Positions 62,373 through 64,000 of a stretch of DNA of 64,000 nt are shown here, piece after piece. Under the pieces are notes generated by a model that had not been told where the DNA came from, did no database searches, and was given only the letters and a program-made list of their open reading frames with translations. Source of the DNA: Leptotrichia sp. HSP-342 (GTDB lineage Bacteria > Fusobacteriota > Fusobacteriia > Fusobacteriales > Leptotrichiaceae). A program made the translations under genes and the position numbers. Numbering within the stretch: position 1 is the stretch's first letter; the number at the start of each line of letters is the position of its first letter. The stretch is taken from NCBI RefSeq assembly GCF_041199995.1, contig NZ_CP165646.1, positions 1,922,001 through 1,986,000 on the forward strand, written 5' to 3'.

Positions 62373-63809
62373 TTATTGTGGCAATGGTGCAAATTCATCA
62401 TCTACCACGTTTACAAATTGTTGATAGCTTGGTCTAAAGCCAAGTTCTATTGTTCCAGTCGGTCCACTTCTATGTTTTCCTATTATTAATTCGACTTTTT
62501 CCAGTTTACTGTCGTCATCTTTTGATTGCGGCTTCGCCTTATCCACATATTGCTGCGGAATATCAAGATTATTTACTTCCTGGGCTGTATCCTTGTGATA
62601 ATATTCTTCACGGTATAAAAACATTACCATATCCGCATCCTGCTCAATTGCCCCTGATTCTCTTAAATCTGATAAAATCGGTCTTTTGTCAACTCTCTGC
62701 TCTACCCCACGTGATAATTGCGACAACGTTACAATCGGTATATTCAGTTCTTTTGCAAGTATTTTTAACGACCGTGAAATCTCTGATATTTCCTGTTCCC
62801 TGCTTTTTCTCGAATTTTCAGAAGGACTGATTAACTGCAGATAGTCAATTAACATAAAGTCCAATTTACCTTCGGACTTAAGCCTTCTTGCAGTTGCCTT
62901 TATTTCCAGCATTGTTACACTTGAAGAATCCGAAATATAAATTGGCATTTCAGAAAGCCGTCCAAGTCCATTTCCTAAATTTATCATTTCCTCTGAAGAC
63001 AAAGTACTGTCTTTTAAGGCTTTTAACCTTACTTTTGCCTCACTTGCTACAAGCCTGTCAAACAATTGCTCATTTCCCATTTCTAAACTGTATATAAGCA
63101 CACCTTTACCTTGTCTTGCAACATTTATTGCAAGATTTAATGCAAATGCAGTTTTTCCCATTGCAGGACGTGCTGCAAGAATCAAAAGATCCGAGCCATG
63201 AAAGCCACTTGTTATACTGTCATATCTATTAAATCCCGAAGAAATACCAGTTATTTTACCTTTATTATCTGTATAATTATCCATTTGGGTTATCTTACCT
63301 TGAACTAATTCATACAGAGGTACAATATCTTTTTTCTGCTTAGATTCTGCAACTTTAAAAATCATGCTTTCTGACTTATCAAGCATCGTGTCAACTTCAT
63401 CATATCCTCGCATAGCCATTTTTACAATTTTTTCACCAATATCTATTAACTGACGCTGTACAGACTTATCTTTTATAATCTGAGCATAATTAACAGCATT
63501 CGCAGCAGTAGGCACAACTTCCGTCAAGTCGTAAATAATATCTTCTCCACCAATTTCATCTATCAGCTCCTGTTTTTTTAGAGATTCTATTATTAGAAGC
63601 ACATCAATTATTTTACCCATATTATAAGCTTTTATCATCTCAGAAAAAATCAGCTTATAGTTATTTTTATAAAAATCTTCCACCGTTACAATATCAACAA
63701 TGTCACCTATAACATTGGGATTTATAAAGACAGAGCCAAGAAGTGCCTCTTCAGCTTCTATACTGTAAGGTTTGCTATTTTCCTCATCTTCCAGATCATA
63801 TAATCCCAT
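62373..63809 (-). CDS. dnaB: Replicative DNA helicase DnaB
   Basis: DnaB is the hexameric fork helicase. The 478-residue product has the N-terminal all-helical domain (PYSIEAEEALLGSVFINPNV), a linker, and the RecA-like domain with Walker A ARPAMGKTAFALNLA, LDFMLIDYLQLIS (Walker B), LSQLSRGVEQRVDKRP and the arginine finger region KHRSGPTGTIELGF. There is no intein and the length is normal (slightly long from the SKDDDSKLE insertion). It follows rplI on the same strand, the common rplI-dnaB order. Confidence 0.96.
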   Translation of the reverse strand: MGLYDLEDEENSKPYSIEAEEALLGSVFINPNVIGDIVDIVTVEDFYKNNYKLIFSEMIKAYNMGKIIDVLLIIESLKKQELIDEIGGEDIIYDLTEVVPTAANAVNYAQIIKDKSVQRQLIDIGEKIVKMAMRGYDEVDTMLDKSESMIFKVAESKQKKDIVPLYELVQGKITQMDNYTDNKGKITGISSGFNRYDSITSGFHGSDLLILAARPAMGKTAFALNLAINVARQGKGVLIYSLEMGNEQLFDRLVASEAKVRLKALKDSTLSSEEMINLGNGLGRLSEMPIYISDSSSVTMLEIKATARRLKSEGKLDFMLIDYLQLISPSENSRKSREQEISEISRSLKILAKELNIPIVTLSQLSRGVEQRVDKRPILSDLRESGAIEQDADMVMFLYREEYYHKDTAQEVNNLDIPQQYVDKAKPQSKDDDSKLEKVELIIGKHRSGPTGTIELGFRPSYQQFVNVVDDEFAPLPQ

Positions 63810-63915
63810 TTTTAAAATTTCTCACTTTCTATTTTCTATAATAATATAATTTAAAAATCAAAATTAAAACATACAGCACTTTAATATATTTGATAATCTC
63901 ATATCTTTTTTAAAA

Positions 63916-64000
63916 TTATTTTGCTTCAACTCTAACTTTTAAATTTGCCTTAACTTCAGAATGAAGTTTTAATTCTACATTGTGTAATCCAATTTCTTTA
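63916..64000 (-). CDS. rplI: 50S ribosomal protein L9, C-terminal end (truncated by window edge)
   Basis: The 27 visible codons on the minus strand read KEIGLHNVELKLHSEVKANL followed by KVRVEAK and a stop at 63916. This matches the end of the L9 C-terminal domain (pattern LHPEVxAKLKVxV). The gene continues beyond the window. Its position immediately upstream of dnaB, the usual arrangement, supports the call. Confidence 0.85.
   Translation of the reverse strand, partial: KEIGLHNVELKLHSEVKANLKVRVEAK

Overview
The window is strongly AT-rich and most genes lie on the minus strand. It combines Gram-positive-like modules (a SufCBDSU operon with a SufU scaffold, a Bacillus-type PdxK, clostridial-type FHA/PP2C/kinase proteins) with machinery for exporting lipopolysaccharide to an outer membrane (LptF, LptG, LptB and an LptC/LptA-type bridge). 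That mix and the base composition fit a diderm of the Fusobacteriota, most likely Leptotrichia or a close relative. The assignment is an inference from gene content, not from a marker-gene comparison.

Layout. 1-747: start of an EF-G-like GTPase cut by the window edge. 1004-2224 (+): a lone Spherulin-4-domain protein. 2280-7412 (-): sufC-sufB-sufD-sufS-sufU. 7566-11179 (-): accD-accA-metF-pdxK. 11287-20849 (-): a nine-gene envelope and secretion run, secD-secF-alr-cvpA-lptF-lptG-M16 peptidase-rodA-rluA type. 21218-25811 (-): lptB, peptidase E, alaS, ruvX. 25939-31875 (-): mutS, a long LptC/LptA bridge protein and an unknown membrane protein. 32480-39110 (-): a surface polysaccharide block (polymerase-like protein, PH-like membrane protein, GNAT, GT32-like and GT2 transferases, a secreted EEP-family phosphatase, a TagB/TagF-like transferase). 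39324-39964 (-): toxin-antitoxin pair. 40098-42978 (-): glgC-glgA. 43256-43468 (-): a small secreted basic protein.

The most unusual region is 43688-54863 (+), the only long plus-strand block. It encodes a J-domain protein, two FHA proteins (one membrane-bound, one with a Zn-ribbon-like N terminus), a PP2C-like protein fused to a transmembrane segment and a long helical repeat tail, a second more degenerate PP2C-like membrane protein, a Ser/Thr kinase, a large Hsp70-like ATPase and a membrane-fusion (HlyD/MacA-like) protein. It looks like one envelope-tethered system joining phospho-signalling to a J/Hsp70-type chaperone pair. No T6SS, ABC transporter or toxin genes accompany it.

The second notable discovery is a dispersed intergenic element with four copies (20971-21143 -, 32045-32215 -, 32265-32390 +, 45736-45910 +). 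Each has a long stem whose arms differ between copies but stay complementary, a conserved inner core (TGTYTGAGC ... GCGAGTT), and a terminal hairpin with a variable stem and a nearly fixed loop. The wobble positions all become G.U pairs only when the element is read in the direction set by the core, which suggests a transcribed structured RNA.

54864-64000: CapA-like phosphatase, a class-I glutamine amidotransferase, a response regulator-histidine kinase-glmM operon, a U32 protein, dnaB and the 3' end of rplI. No rRNA, tRNA, CRISPR array or insertion sequence was seen.
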